Position numbers and translations under genes: made by a program. Below are positions 1 through 8,715 of a stretch of 34,861 nucleotides of DNA, piece after piece. The DNA comes from an uncultured Verrucomicrobia subdivision 3 bacterium (lineage in GTDB: Bacteria > Verrucomicrobiota > Verrucomicrobiia > Limisphaerales > UBA11358). Under the pieces are notes generated by a model, which was given only the letters and a program-made list of their open reading frames with translations, did no database searches and had not been told where the DNA came from. The stretch's first letter is position 1. Every line of letters starts with the position of its first letter. The stretch covers positions 1 through 34,861 of the forward strand of contig CAJAQO010000300.1 in NCBI GenBank assembly GCA_903944085.1, read 5' to 3'.

Positions 1-1587
1 CAGCCCGTTCGTGAACACATAGTTCCCCGCATTCGTCGCGCTCGCCGCCGCCACCAGCTTGGAATAAACCAGCTGCACGTTCGTCACCCCAATATTAAAC
101 ACCCGCACCACCACCGGCGCGTTCGTGTCGGGGTTCACCGTCAATATCGCCGGCGCACTCGTGACAGAACCGGAGGCGTTGGAAACGATGCAACTGAAAA
201 TCTCGCCGCTCAAACTGATACTTAGATTGGTCACCGCGATCACAGGTGAGTTCGCACCGGGCAGATTGGTGCTGTTTAAAAGCCATCGGTAGCTGACGCT
301 TGATTGATTGGTCACCAGCAAGGAAAAGGTGACGCTGCCGTTTTCAATCCCCGCCGTGTTGGTTGGCTGCCAATAAATTCCCGGTGTGTTCGTCAAACCG
401 GTGAAGGGAATCAACAGCGTGCCGGCCGCGCTGGGCGTCGTCATCGGCAACTCGATGGTGCCGTTGGGCAATTGCCATTGCACCGTCAAATCGTCGCCGC
501 CGCCGCCTTGCTGATAGAGCACTTCCATATAATAACGCTGGCCGCCTTGTAAATAGATCGGCGCGGATTGCTGGCTCGACTCGTCATTGAAAACTTCCCA
601 GGGGGTCCAGGAAGTCACCGAGGCGATCTGAACTTCATTTGCCGGATTTTCATTGGTGCTCAACAAAAAGAGCGACGTATCGTCGCTGGCAATCCAAAAG
701 GTGTAATAACCGTTCATCGGCGGAACCACGAACGCCCGCAGCCGCTGGCCATAGTTATTCCAACCGCTGTTAACTTCCGTGTCGAAGTTGGTGTAAATGT
801 GCGTATAAGCCGACGACGGATTATTGGGCCAGCCGGGATTGTAGGCGGTATTGGTCAAGACAATGAGCGTGTTGCCGAGGCTCGAGTTGAGATTCGTCCA
901 GCATTGGCGATAAACACCAAAGGCCTGCGAGGTGAGATTGACATTGGTGAACGTGGCGGTATTGAGCGCGGAATTATTATGGGCCGTGACCGCCAAACCG
1001 GCCATCACGGAGCCGTTCATGTAAATTTGCTGCGTGCCGATCAGCACCCAGTTGCTCCCGTCAGCGCTGTAATATCCGCTGTAATTATCGCCTGACCGGA
1101 CCAACTGCAGCCAGATCGGGGCCGATAGGCCGCCAAGGGCACTTTGCGAGGTTGCCGCGCCGGTGGTGCTGCGCCATTGAAAGCTGAGTCCCTGCGTGGC
1201 GGAAACCACCAAACTCACATTGACCGCGCCAGCGGTGGTGTCGTTGCGAAACATGACGCCGGCCTTGGACCAGCCCGAACCGGGATCGCTGTTTTGCAAG
1301 CTTGTGACTTGGGCGGTGATGCTGCCATCACTGCCATCGCTGGTGCTGACAAAATTAAACTGGTCAGCGGCATTCCAAATGTCCGCACCACCGCCCGTCA
1401 CTGTCCAGTTGCCGTTGGTGTATGACGCGGAGCCGGCCAGCGTCGGCGAACCGATGTCGGCGTCACTCCAGCCCAAAGGCAGACTAGCCCAGGCTGGATT
1501 GTTCCCAACCAGGAAGAGTGAAACTGGCAACACGAATTTCCACAATGGTCGGAAGCAATGGAAACACCGCGTGGAGAAAATTTTCAT
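1..1587 (-). CDS. Secreted PA14/Ig-like domain protein, C-terminus cut by window edge
   Basis: The reading frame stays open from an ATG at 1587 to base 1 (529 codons) with no stop, so the gene continues beyond the window. The N-terminus is a basic, hydrophobic signal peptide ending near NPAWA. About residues 35-220 form a beta-rich laminin-G/DUF1349-like region (for example QLVRSGDNYSGYYSADG). About 224-380 is a PA14-like domain (NYGQRLRAFVVPPMNGYYTF, then ASDDTSLFL and GGQRYYMEVLYQQGGGDD). About 400-485 is an immunoglobulin-like domain (SYRWLLNSTNLPGA, SGEIFSCIVSNASGSVTSAP). The last visible residues start an SbsA/Big_5-type Ig-like repeat. PA14 domains commonly bind carbohydrate, so a surface or secreted glycan-related role is likely, but no catalytic domain is visible in this part. 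The ATG was chosen because the signal peptide follows it directly. The domain calls are from memory of the families, without a profile search. Confidence 0.8.
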   Translation of the reverse strand, partial: MKIFSTRCFHCFRPLWKFVLPVSLFLVGNNPAWASLPLGWSDADIGSPTLAGSASYTNGNWTVTGGGADIWNAADQFNFVSTSDGSDGSITAQVTSLQNSDPGSGWSKAGVMFRNDTTAGAVNVSLVVSATQGLSFQWRSTTGAATSQSALGGLSAPIWLQLVRSGDNYSGYYSADGSNWVLIGTQQIYMNGSVMAGLAVTAHNNSALNTATFTNVNLTSQAFGVYRQCWTNLNSSLGNTLIVLTNTAYNPGWPNNPSSAYTHIYTNFDTEVNSGWNNYGQRLRAFVVPPMNGYYTFWIASDDTSLFLLSTNENPANEVQIASVTSWTPWEVFNDESSQQSAPIYLQGGQRYYMEVLYQQGGGGDDLTVQWQLPNGTIELPMTTPSAAGTLLIPFTGLTNTPGIYWQPTNTAGIENGSVTFSLLVTNQSSVSYRWLLNSTNLPGANSPVIAVTNLSISLSGEIFSCIVSNASGSVTSAPAILTVNPDTNAPVVVRVFNIGVTNVQLVYSKLVAAASATNAGNYVFTNGL

Positions 1588-1606
1588 AAACAAACTATTT
1601 TACTGG

Positions 1607-1624
1607 TCATGGCTCAAGCCATGA
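1607..1624. promoter_or_regulatory. Perfect 8-2-8 palindrome upstream of the PA14 gene
   Basis: TCATGGCT and AGCCATGA are perfect reverse complements separated by CA. The element lies about 20 bases upstream of the PA14 protein start on the minus strand. The two-base centre makes an RNA hairpin unlikely, and no T-run follows on either strand. A protein-binding operator is the more natural reading, but no regulator in the window can be linked to it. Confidence 0.3.
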
Positions 1625-1921
1625 TATCGGCAGGAGGTGTTGAAATTTATTTGATCATTTTTGCTTTGTCCAGCCGTTTTCAGCGAGTGGAAGCAAACCG
1701 ACCGGTTGCTGGATAGGTGGCACAAAAAGCCAATATGATACTTGGTTCGGTGCTAAATACTAAGGAGATGGCGAGTAAAAACCAGGCCAGCGGATTTCAA
1801 ATCAAGACCCTGCTCCGCATTAATTTGGCCCCGCCGACGCCATTTCAACAACTCCCCGAACGGTTCCCAGACATGCGAAAGCCGGCGGCGGCCGATAATG
1901 CCATCTTCTGGCGGCGAAAAA
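1625..1921. other. Intergenic stretch with no convincing gene
   Basis: This roughly 300-base gap separates the stop of the TPR/FG-GAP gene from the PA14 gene, both on the minus strand. It holds short open frames on both strands (1717-1938 plus, GTG start; 1753-1956 minus, TTG start). Neither has a recognisable domain, a good ribosome site or an ATG start. I see no terminator hairpin with a T-run. It should contain the promoter of the PA14 gene. Confidence 0.5.
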
Positions 1922-4900
1922 TCAGGGTTGATTTTTGACCAATACCATTGGCGCAACCCAGCGGGTGTTGTATTTCCCGATCCAAGCGTCGTTGATGGAG
2001 ACCGGCCGCTTCAAATGATCGTAAGCTTGATCATCCAGGCCGCGAAATGGCAGCGGTTCAACGCGCCAACCTTGGCCAACGTGGAAATCCGCGTCCTTGT
2101 CCCAGCCCACCGCGTGCAGGAAAAAATCGCGGACAAATCCGGCCGGTTTTGGCGGCAATTTGTCAGCGGGGAATGACAACGCCAGCTCGTCTCCGCCATT
2201 CAACAAAACCAAGGCATCATCGCTCTTTTGCACCAGCTCGTTCACTTCGCCGTATCGCGTGCACCAGCCCGATGGCGTGCGCCGCCACGGCGGGTCGGCG
2301 TGAACTTTGGCGTAGTCCGGCGTGAGCGGCAAATCCGCCGGCAGATTTTGAAACTCACTAAAACCGCGCCAGTGCAAGTCCGCGTGGCCAGCCGTGAGTT
2401 GACTTTGGTTGTTTTGCTCCGGGGAAACTTTTTCGCAGAGCAAAGCGGAGTCCCAATAAATTTCAAATGCGGTGGTGATTCGGAGTTGCCGCGCGCCGGC
2501 TGGCAGTTTGTTTTCCAGATCAACCAAAATGGTTTTGGTTTTACCGCAGGGAGCGCCGACATCCACATCCACTTTTTCCCACGAGCCATCCGGCAACTTT
2601 GCTTCCAAGGTGGGGAACGGGAATGGAAGATTCGCGTCGAGCGAGGCCGCGATGTTCGCCATGCCGCCGCCAAAACGCAGCCAGCCGTTGAGCACCAAAA
2701 CCAACGGGCGGTTGGCCGGCAATTCGCCAAAATCCAGCGTGACCGAAAACGGCTCGGCCAGTCCGCGCAGTTGAGGTTCGCGCAATCGCACCGGCGAAAC
2801 CATTTGCTGATCAGTCTCGGCCAGCGCAGCGGTCACATCCAGTCCGTCGCTGCGCGTGGCTTGCTTGAGAGTGGCCAAAGGCTGCAGCGTCCAGAGTTCA
2901 TGCGGCGGAAATGGTTTGCCGGGATGCAATTTGCTGGTCGGGCAAACCAAGGTTCCAGCGGGATGATCCACCACCACCAGTGAAGCTTCATCGAGATAAA
3001 GCACCTCCCGCAGCTCCTCGGTGAGTCTGATTTCATAAGCGTTTTCTTTCGGCGGAAATTGCCGTTCGTTTCCGAGCGCGAGAAATTCCTCCGGATCAGC
3101 TTCAATGTAATGGGTTTTGCTAACGGGCAAACCCAAAGGCGATGCGCCCAGAATATCCGTCACAAATTTGAATTCCTTTCCATCCCAAGCGTAAAGATAG
3201 GGACACGATCCAGTCGGCAATTTTAATTCGTCAATGGCCAGCACGTTGGTTTGCAGCGCGACGTCCACCAAGGTGCTGGCCAGATCAAACCAGCGGATTT
3301 TGAGCGCATCCAGCTTGTCATGCTTGCCGGTGCCGATTTCCAGCGGAAGCTGTTGCAGCGTGCGGATGGTCCGCCAGTTGCCCGACGTCAATTCGATCCG
3401 CACGCCGAGCGCACTGGCATTCGAGCGATTGCCCACCAGCCGCAATTTCAATTGCTTGTTCGCGTTTCCGCCATCGTTGCGCAGGAACTGCAAGCCGTTG
3501 GGCGTGCTCAAAATGAAATCGGTGGCGCCGTCGTTGTCAAAATCCGCCGCCACCAAATCGTCCACCGCGCCGATTTTATCCAGACCGAGAGCGGTGGTGA
3601 CGTCGGCAAAACCGGCTTTGCCGAGGTTGCGCCAGACGCGCACGCCGTCGCCGTAGGCAATCACATCGAGCCAGCCATCGTTGTCATAATCGGCCAGCAA
3701 AATTCTTTTGGGCTTGAATCCGTTCAGAGGAATGGTTGCCTGCTCGTCGAGTCCGCCAAAAATTATTTTCAATTCGTGCTCGCCGGCCACGACCAAGTCA
3801 GCGCGCAAATCATTGTTCAAATCCCCAACGGCAATGGCGCTTCCCGCCGGCCAATTCGCGGGTGAATTGGTGGTCACAAAGGAACCGGCGCGTTGCTTGG
3901 GAAAAAACGCGGGCGGCTGGCCGTTGCGACCGACGAAGACGCCCGGCACATCCGCGTTGTTCCAATCTTCCACCGCGACTTGTTCGGCACCGGCCAGCAT
4001 TGCGGGCAAACCGGAATTGGCGGTGGCCTCTTTGAAAAAGAAGCTGCCTAAATTTTGATAGACGCGCAGCCCGCTGCCATCCGGCAGAACCGTCAGTAAA
4101 TCGAGCTTGCCGGTGAAATCCAGATCGGCCAGCAGGCCGTCACGCGCTTTCAGATTTTTCAGCCCGGAAAAAGAAGTGACTTCGCGACACCGGCCATTGG
4201 CCGCAAATTTGAACGCGTGTGAAGCCTGCTCGCCCAGCACAATCACATCCTCGAAACGGTCATTGTCCAGATCGCCCACCAGGCAGCGTTGATAGTTCGC
4301 GTCGGGTTTTCCGGGAAGCATTTCACCCATCGGCTCGAAATGTCCATTTTGATTGTCGAGGAGGCGGAAGCCCGCTTCGCCTTCTCTGACAAAAAGACTG
4401 TTGCGTCCGTCGTGGTTGTAATCCAAAACCGCCATCGGTCCGTGAAAATTTGCGGACTGACTGAGCGCCGTGGCGGTCGCAGCCACAAAGCGCACCCGAA
4501 TGCCGTGCGGATCCGGCTGCTCCAGCTTGAACGCGATGCGCGGCTGGGTGTATTTGCAGCGCTCGAAAGTCGCCGGCCCGCTCGGCCCGCCGGGATTTTT
4601 GGCGAGCACCTGCTGGTGGAGTTGCATTTCGCGCGCGGCGTCGTCCGCGCGGCCGGCGCGTTGATAAAGCTGGCTGAGCTGGTAGTGGACGGAGGGATTT
4701 TCGGGATCGAATTTCGCAACCATTTCGAATTCGCGAATGGCATCCGCAGGCCGGTCCAAGCGCGCTTCGGCCAGGCCCAGTTGAAAATCCAACGCGTTGA
4801 TGGCCGGATCAATCTTCTTGGATTGCTGAAACGATTGGACCGCAGCTTCGAGTTGGTTTAATCGCAGGTAGGCGCAACCCATGAGGTAATAAGCCGCGCC

Positions 4901-5194
4901 GCTATTTTGATCAAGCCCGAGCGCCTGCTGGCACTGTTCGATCACGTTGCTTGAGTTGTCGGCGAGCAGGCAGGCATTGGCCAGATTCAACCGCGCGTCC
5001 AGATTTTCCGGCTCCAATTTCACCACCTGCAAGTAGGTAGCTATGGCGTTGGTGGCGTCGCCTTTCTCCAGAAAACCGTTGCCGCGCGTCATTAATCGGG
5101 TGGAATCGCCGCCGTTTGCCTGGGGCCGCAACAGGAAGACGGCCAAACCCACGAGGGCAAGTCCGAGGACGATCCAAATCAAACGTTTTGACAT
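1922..5194 (-). CDS. Large TPR + FG-GAP/VCBS (CRTAC1-type) exported protein
   Basis: 1090 residues from the ATG at 5194. An upstream start at 5302 would add 36 residues without a signal sequence, and the chosen start is followed at once by a membrane/signal segment (MSKRLIWIVLGLALVGLAVF). Residues about 25-195 are tetratricopeptide repeats (for example AAYYLMGCAYLRLNQLEAAV, SVHYQLSQLYQRAGRADDAA). About 240-575 holds FG-GAP/VCBS repeats, each with an Asp-rich loop (LDYNHDGR, VGDLDNDRFEDV, LADYDNDGWLDV, AADFDNDGATDF), followed by an ASPIC/UnbV-like stretch. The last 430 or so residues (YLYAWDGKEFKFVTDILG onward) form a further beta-rich domain that I cannot name. The Asp loops suggest calcium-stabilised propeller blades, and the TPRs suggest protein contacts. 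It is divergent from the CRTAC1 gene at 5552 and is probably anchored in the inner membrane facing the periplasm. Its specific function is unknown. Confidence 0.85.
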   Translation of the reverse strand: MSKRLIWIVLGLALVGLAVFLLRPQANGGDSTRLMTRGNGFLEKGDATNAIATYLQVVKLEPENLDARLNLANACLLADNSSNVIEQCQQALGLDQNSGAAYYLMGCAYLRLNQLEAAVQSFQQSKKIDPAINALDFQLGLAEARLDRPADAIREFEMVAKFDPENPSVHYQLSQLYQRAGRADDAAREMQLHQQVLAKNPGGPSGPATFERCKYTQPRIAFKLEQPDPHGIRVRFVAATATALSQSANFHGPMAVLDYNHDGRNSLFVREGEAGFRLLDNQNGHFEPMGEMLPGKPDANYQRCLVGDLDNDRFEDVIVLGEQASHAFKFAANGRCREVTSFSGLKNLKARDGLLADLDFTGKLDLLTVLPDGSGLRVYQNLGSFFFKEATANSGLPAMLAGAEQVAVEDWNNADVPGVFVGRNGQPPAFFPKQRAGSFVTTNSPANWPAGSAIAVGDLNNDLRADLVVAGEHELKIIFGGLDEQATIPLNGFKPKRILLADYDNDGWLDVIAYGDGVRVWRNLGKAGFADVTTALGLDKIGAVDDLVAADFDNDGATDFILSTPNGLQFLRNDGGNANKQLKLRLVGNRSNASALGVRIELTSGNWRTIRTLQQLPLEIGTGKHDKLDALKIRWFDLASTLVDVALQTNVLAIDELKLPTGSCPYLYAWDGKEFKFVTDILGASPLGLPVSKTHYIEADPEEFLALGNERQFPPKENAYEIRLTEELREVLYLDEASLVVVDHPAGTLVCPTSKLHPGKPFPPHELWTLQPLATLKQATRSDGLDVTAALAETDQQMVSPVRLREPQLRGLAEPFSVTLDFGELPANRPLVLVLNGWLRFGGGMANIAASLDANLPFPFPTLEAKLPDGSWEKVDVDVGAPCGKTKTILVDLENKLPAGARQLRITTAFEIYWDSALLCEKVSPEQNNQSQLTAGHADLHWRGFSEFQNLPADLPLTPDYAKVHADPPWRRTPSGWCTRYGEVNELVQKSDDALVLLNGGDELALSFPADKLPPKPAGFVRDFFLHAVGWDKDADFHVGQGWRVEPLPFRGLDDQAYDHLKRPVSINDAWIGKYNTRWVAPMVLVKNQP

Positions 5195-5551
5195 AATGCG
5201 GATAGGGTTTTGCTCCCACGTGCGACCGTGGTGAGTGACTAGCTTATACTTAAGCGTGAAACGGCCCGGAGGGAAAGCGCAAACCACCGACTCACCACCC
5301 ATTGTTAAGGGTCAACCTTTTTTTGCCATGGTAAAAAAATGCTGTGTTTGCAGCGTCTTTCCGCTCATCCCCAATACCGCGCCGTCCATCCCCGGAGAGT
5401 TTTGATGAAATAGCTATTCTATATCTTAACCAACAAAAGACAATGCAGCGCTAATGACAAAGAATTGTCCGTTTTTGTTGAAGCCAGCCCATCGGAAAAT
5501 TTTATTGGCGAAGCCCGGTAAGACAGCCTGTCCGGCACAACTCACATTTTT
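5195..5551. other. Divergent intergenic region (promoters expected)
   Basis: This 357-base gap lies between two divergently transcribed CRTAC1-type genes and must carry the promoters for both, including that of the nine-gene plus-strand operon. It is locally AT-rich around 5400-5450. I found no -35/-10 pair with good spacing that I would defend, and no clear operator palindrome. There is no Shine-Dalgarno site before either start codon. Confidence 0.5.
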
Positions 5552-7276
5552 ATGAACAACTCCAAAGGTAATGCCGGTCGGTTCGTTGCGGTCATCGTGG
5601 TTTGTTTGGTTCTGGCGCTGGCCGCCATTGCGATCAAAAAGCATATCACCAGTCCCGCTGCCGTAGCCCGACCACCGGTGCCTGCGCTCGCCGTAACACC
5701 GCCGATTGCCGCCGGCCACGATGATTTGTTTGAAGATGTCACTGCCAAGGCGGGCATCCATTTTGTCCATCAATTCTGTGATTCAAAAATCGCGAACATC
5801 CTTGAATCGAACGGCGCGGGCGGATGCTGGCTGGATTACGACGGCGACGGGCTGATGGATTTGTTCCTGGTGAATTCCGGCCCGCTCGACGGCGTCACGC
5901 ATCACACTCCCGGCACCGCCCGCCAGCCGAACCGACTTTATCGCAATCGCGGCGACGGCACGTTTGAGGACGTCACGGAAAAAGCCGGCTTGAGCGGCAT
6001 GGGCTATTGCACTTCCGCGGTCGCCGCCGATTATGACAACGATGGCCATACCGATCTTTATGTCGTTGGCGTGGGACGCTCTTATCTTTACCACAATCGC
6101 GGCGACGGCACGTTTGAAGACGTCACGGAAAAAGCCGGTGTCGCCAACCTCGGCGGCACGGGCCTCGGCGCGGTTTTTTTCGACGCAGACAACGACGGCA
6201 AGCTTGACCTCTTTGTTGCGAACTATCTTACCTTTGATCCGAACTACCAACTCTACTACAATCCCGACGCGTATCCCGGCCCGCTTTCCTACAAACCGCA
6301 ATTCAACAAACTCTATCATAACCGTGGCGATGGCACGTTCGAGGACGTCAGCAAATCTTCGGGCGTCGAAATTCCCGGACACCGCGCGATGTCCGTGGCC
6401 GTGTTCGACTACAATAACGACGGCGCGCCAGACCTTTATCTTTCCAACGACGGCACGCCGAATCTGCTGCTGGTTAATGACGGCAAAGGCCATTTCCAAG
6501 ACGTCGCGCCCCAAGCTGGTGTGGCTTTCAACGCGATGGGCGAGGCTGCCGGTTCCATGGCCGCCACCATCGGCGATTGCAATGGCGACGGGCAAGCGGA
6601 CATTCTCGTCACGCGCCTTGGCTACGGCTCGCTTTACATGGGCACGACCAACGGACTGTTTGATGATCGCATGATGGCGTCCGGACTGGGTTCGCTGACC
6701 GCGCAATTCGTCGGCTGGGGCGGGTGCTTTCTCGATTTCGACAACAGCGGCAAGCTCGACATTTTCATCGCCAACGGCGACCCGCATTATCTGGTCGGCT
6801 GGGAAAGTTTGCTGTTGGAAAATCGCGGCGACGGCACGTTCGCGGACGCGGCGAAGAAAGGCGGCGCGTATTTCACCACCAAGATTCGCGCCCGTGGCAG
6901 CGCGGTGGCCGACTTCGACAACGATGGCCGCATGGACATCGTCGTGACCACGATGGGCGACCGGCCGTTCCTGCTGCACAACCGCGACAAATCCGGCAAC
7001 CACTGGCTCACGCTCGACCTCGTCGGAACCAAAAGCAACCGTGATGGCTTCGGCGCAAAAGTGAAAGTGACTGCCGGCGGCAAAACGTATTTTGCCGAAG
7101 CACGTTGCGCGTTTGGTTTCCTCATGCAAAGCGACCGGCGCCTGCACTTCGGCTTGGGCAAGGCGACGACCGCAGACCGCATCGAAATCCAATGGCCGAG
7201 CAAACAGGTTCAGGAATTGAGCAACGTCAAAGCGGATCAAATCCTCAAAGTCACCGAACCCGGCGAGCGAAAGTAA
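5552..7276 (+). CDS. CRTAC1-family protein (FG-GAP repeats + ASPIC/UnbV)
   Basis: 574 residues. The N-terminus has one hydrophobic segment (about residues 10-27, VAVIVVCLVLALAAIAIKK) that acts as a signal anchor. Seven Asp-rich calcium-loop motifs follow: DYDGDGLMDLF, DYDNDGHTDLY, DADNDGKLDLF, DYNNDGAPDLY, DCNGDGQADIL, DFDNSGKLDIF and DFDNDGRMDIV. The pattern fits an FG-GAP/VCBS beta-propeller. The last 90 or so residues (NHWLTLDLVGTKSNRDGFGA to the end) are the ASPIC/UnbV domain. It is the first gene of a plus-strand run, and the next gene starts two bases after its stop. The family is secreted or surface exposed and has no established enzymatic activity. Its repeated pairing with cytochrome genes here suggests a partner role in an envelope complex, which is inference. 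Confidence 0.88.
   Translation: MNNSKGNAGRFVAVIVVCLVLALAAIAIKKHITSPAAVARPPVPALAVTPPIAAGHDDLFEDVTAKAGIHFVHQFCDSKIANILESNGAGGCWLDYDGDGLMDLFLVNSGPLDGVTHHTPGTARQPNRLYRNRGDGTFEDVTEKAGLSGMGYCTSAVAADYDNDGHTDLYVVGVGRSYLYHNRGDGTFEDVTEKAGVANLGGTGLGAVFFDADNDGKLDLFVANYLTFDPNYQLYYNPDAYPGPLSYKPQFNKLYHNRGDGTFEDVSKSSGVEIPGHRAMSVAVFDYNNDGAPDLYLSNDGTPNLLLVNDGKGHFQDVAPQAGVAFNAMGEAAGSMAATIGDCNGDGQADILVTRLGYGSLYMGTTNGLFDDRMMASGLGSLTAQFVGWGGCFLDFDNSGKLDIFIANGDPHYLVGWESLLLENRGDGTFADAAKKGGAYFTTKIRARGSAVADFDNDGRMDIVVTTMGDRPFLLHNRDKSGNHWLTLDLVGTKSNRDGFGAKVKVTAGGKTYFAEARCAFGFLMQSDRRLHFGLGKATTADRIEIQWPSKQVQELSNVKADQILKVTEPGERK
5945..6138 (+). repeat. Near-identical 44-base segment repeated at 150-base period
   Basis: Bases 5945-5988 and 6095-6138 match at every position except one (gag versus gaa in the Phe-Glu-Asp part). 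They lie exactly 150 bases (50 codons) apart inside the CRTAC1 gene. They encode the NRGDGTFEDVTEKAG blade linker. More diverged copies occur near 6318 and 6822. This suggests recent duplication or conversion of one propeller repeat. Confidence 0.75.
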
Positions 7277-7278
7277 AC

Positions 7279-8715
7279 GTGAAATCGGCCAGCCATTTTC
7301 AAATTTTCTTTTTGGTCGCCAGCCTGACTTTGCTGGCCGGAGCCGGTTGCCATAAACCTGTTCCGCGCGGATCGCTGATTCTGGCCCAATCGCCGGTGAA
7401 CGCCGCCGCCAACTCAGCCTCAGATGTCCTGGATTTAAAATATCCGCCCGGTAGCCGTGTCGTGTTGATGGAAACGCCGTTTGACCCGAACCGTGTTCGC
7501 GTGCTTTCAGAAAGTTTGGCTTCTGCTGGGGAGCCGATTGTTTCCTACGACGGCCAGCGCATTTTCTTCGCCGGCAAAACCAGCGCCGCGAGTGAATGGC
7601 AAATTTATCAGGAGGATTTGACGGATGCGCGTCTCACGAAATTGACTTCCGTGCCCGGTGGTGCGATGAACCCGGCTTTGCTTCCCGATGGGAGTTTGGT
7701 CTTTGCCTCGCCAGTGCCAAAACTTGGCGGCACAAATTTCAACCAGTCCCAGCCCGCGCTTTATGTTCAATCGCCCGGCGGCCAGCCACGCCAGTTGACT
7801 TTCAGCTCCCGCAGCATCACCGATCCAACCATGCTTTCGGACGGACGAATCCTGTTCGTTTCGACTTCGCCATCAAACTCGAATTCCGGCCCGGCACTGT
7901 TCACGATCAACAACGACGGCACGGAAGTCACCGCCTTCGCAAAACCGGAAGATGCCAACTCCAGCATTCAACAACCGCGGCTGCTCGCCGATGACCGTGT
8001 GGTTTTTCTAGTTTCAAAGTCCGGCGCAAACACAGCGGAAGTTGTCTGCCTGGCCCGGCCGTTCCAAAGCCGCGCACCGTTGTTCCCCGGTGTGACGGCG
8101 CAAATCGGTTCAGTGCAGCCGGCCGGCGATGGCGATTTGCTGGTTTGCGCCGGAAATACGGCCGGCAACAAGCCTTCACAGGCGCTGTTCCGTGTTAGTT
8201 CGAACACAACAAATTTGGGCACGCCGCTGCTGGTTGATCCGGCCTGGAATATTTCCGAAGCCGTCGAAGTGGCTCCCCATCTTCAGCCGATGGGCCGGCT
8301 TTCGACGATGGACGTCACGAAAACAACTGGAAAAATTCTTTGTCTCGACGCGAATTTTTCCAGCGACCGCACGAGTGGAACAATGCCTCCGGCCAGCCGT
8401 GTCCGCGTGCTCGTGGAGACGTCACCTGGAAAGGTTCATGCGCTCGGCGAAGTGCCGGTTCAGGCGGACGGCTCGTTCCTGGCAGAAGTGCCAGCCGATG
8501 TGCCGCTCGGTTTCGAGTCGCTCGATGAAAGTGGTCATGTCTTGCACCAGGAAGCCCCGATGCTTTGGTTGCGGCCGGCTGAAAACCGCTCCTGCATCGG
8601 CTGCCACGAACCGAGGAACCGCGCGCCGCACAATCATCGTCCGCTGGCTGTGAGCGAGCCCGTGATACAACTCACGTTGAAAGAAGCCGGTTCGGCATCG
8701 AGGAAATCCAACTGA
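7279..8715 (+). CDS. HzsA-like (hydrazine synthase alpha-type) beta-propeller protein with one c-type haem motif
   Basis: 478 residues from a GTG start two bases after the previous stop. Longer in-frame starts lie inside the upstream gene and lack a signal peptide, whereas this one gives FFLVASLTLLAGAGC, a signal sequence with an imperfect lipobox. Residues about 60-330 carry PD40/TolB-like propeller repeats (for example GQRIFFAGKTSAASEWQIYQ, LLPDGSLVFASP, LSDGRILFVS). The C-terminal part (RVRVLVETSPG, then VQADGSFLAEVPADVP and APMLWLRPAENR) resembles the middle domain of the hydrazine synthase alpha subunit. It ends in one CXXCH haem site (CIGCH, residues 439-443). Such domains occur widely outside anammox bacteria, so this is not evidence for hydrazine synthesis. 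A periplasmic redox role with the next gene, which it overlaps by one base, is likely. Confidence 0.78.
   Translation: MKSASHFQIFFLVASLTLLAGAGCHKPVPRGSLILAQSPVNAAANSASDVLDLKYPPGSRVVLMETPFDPNRVRVLSESLASAGEPIVSYDGQRIFFAGKTSAASEWQIYQEDLTDARLTKLTSVPGGAMNPALLPDGSLVFASPVPKLGGTNFNQSQPALYVQSPGGQPRQLTFSSRSITDPTMLSDGRILFVSTSPSNSNSGPALFTINNDGTEVTAFAKPEDANSSIQQPRLLADDRVVFLVSKSGANTAEVVCLARPFQSRAPLFPGVTAQIGSVQPAGDGDLLVCAGNTAGNKPSQALFRVSSNTTNLGTPLLVDPAWNISEAVEVAPHLQPMGRLSTMDVTKTTGKILCLDANFSSDRTSGTMPPASRVRVLVETSPGKVHALGEVPVQADGSFLAEVPADVPLGFESLDESGHVLHQEAPMLWLRPAENRSCIGCHEPRNRAPHNHRPLAVSEPVIQLTLKEAGSASRKSN

Noticed and set aside
1717-1956. Short overlapping open frames on both strands (GTG start on plus, TTG start on minus)
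   Set aside because: Neither has an ATG, a ribosome site, a signal sequence or a recognisable domain, and the minus frame overlaps the end of the TPR/FG-GAP gene. A conserved small gene or dispersed repeat cannot be excluded without a search.
5783-7240. Long open frame of 485 codons antisense to the CRTAC1 gene
   Set aside because: It is a mirror of the repetitive GC-rich coding strand (Val/Ala/Arg-rich, no domain). The plus-strand product has clear FG-GAP motifs.
7279-8715. Hydrazine synthase / anammox function for the HzsA-like protein
   Set aside because: Only a partial domain resemblance and one haem motif are present, and no other hydrazine synthase subunit or anammox gene is nearby.
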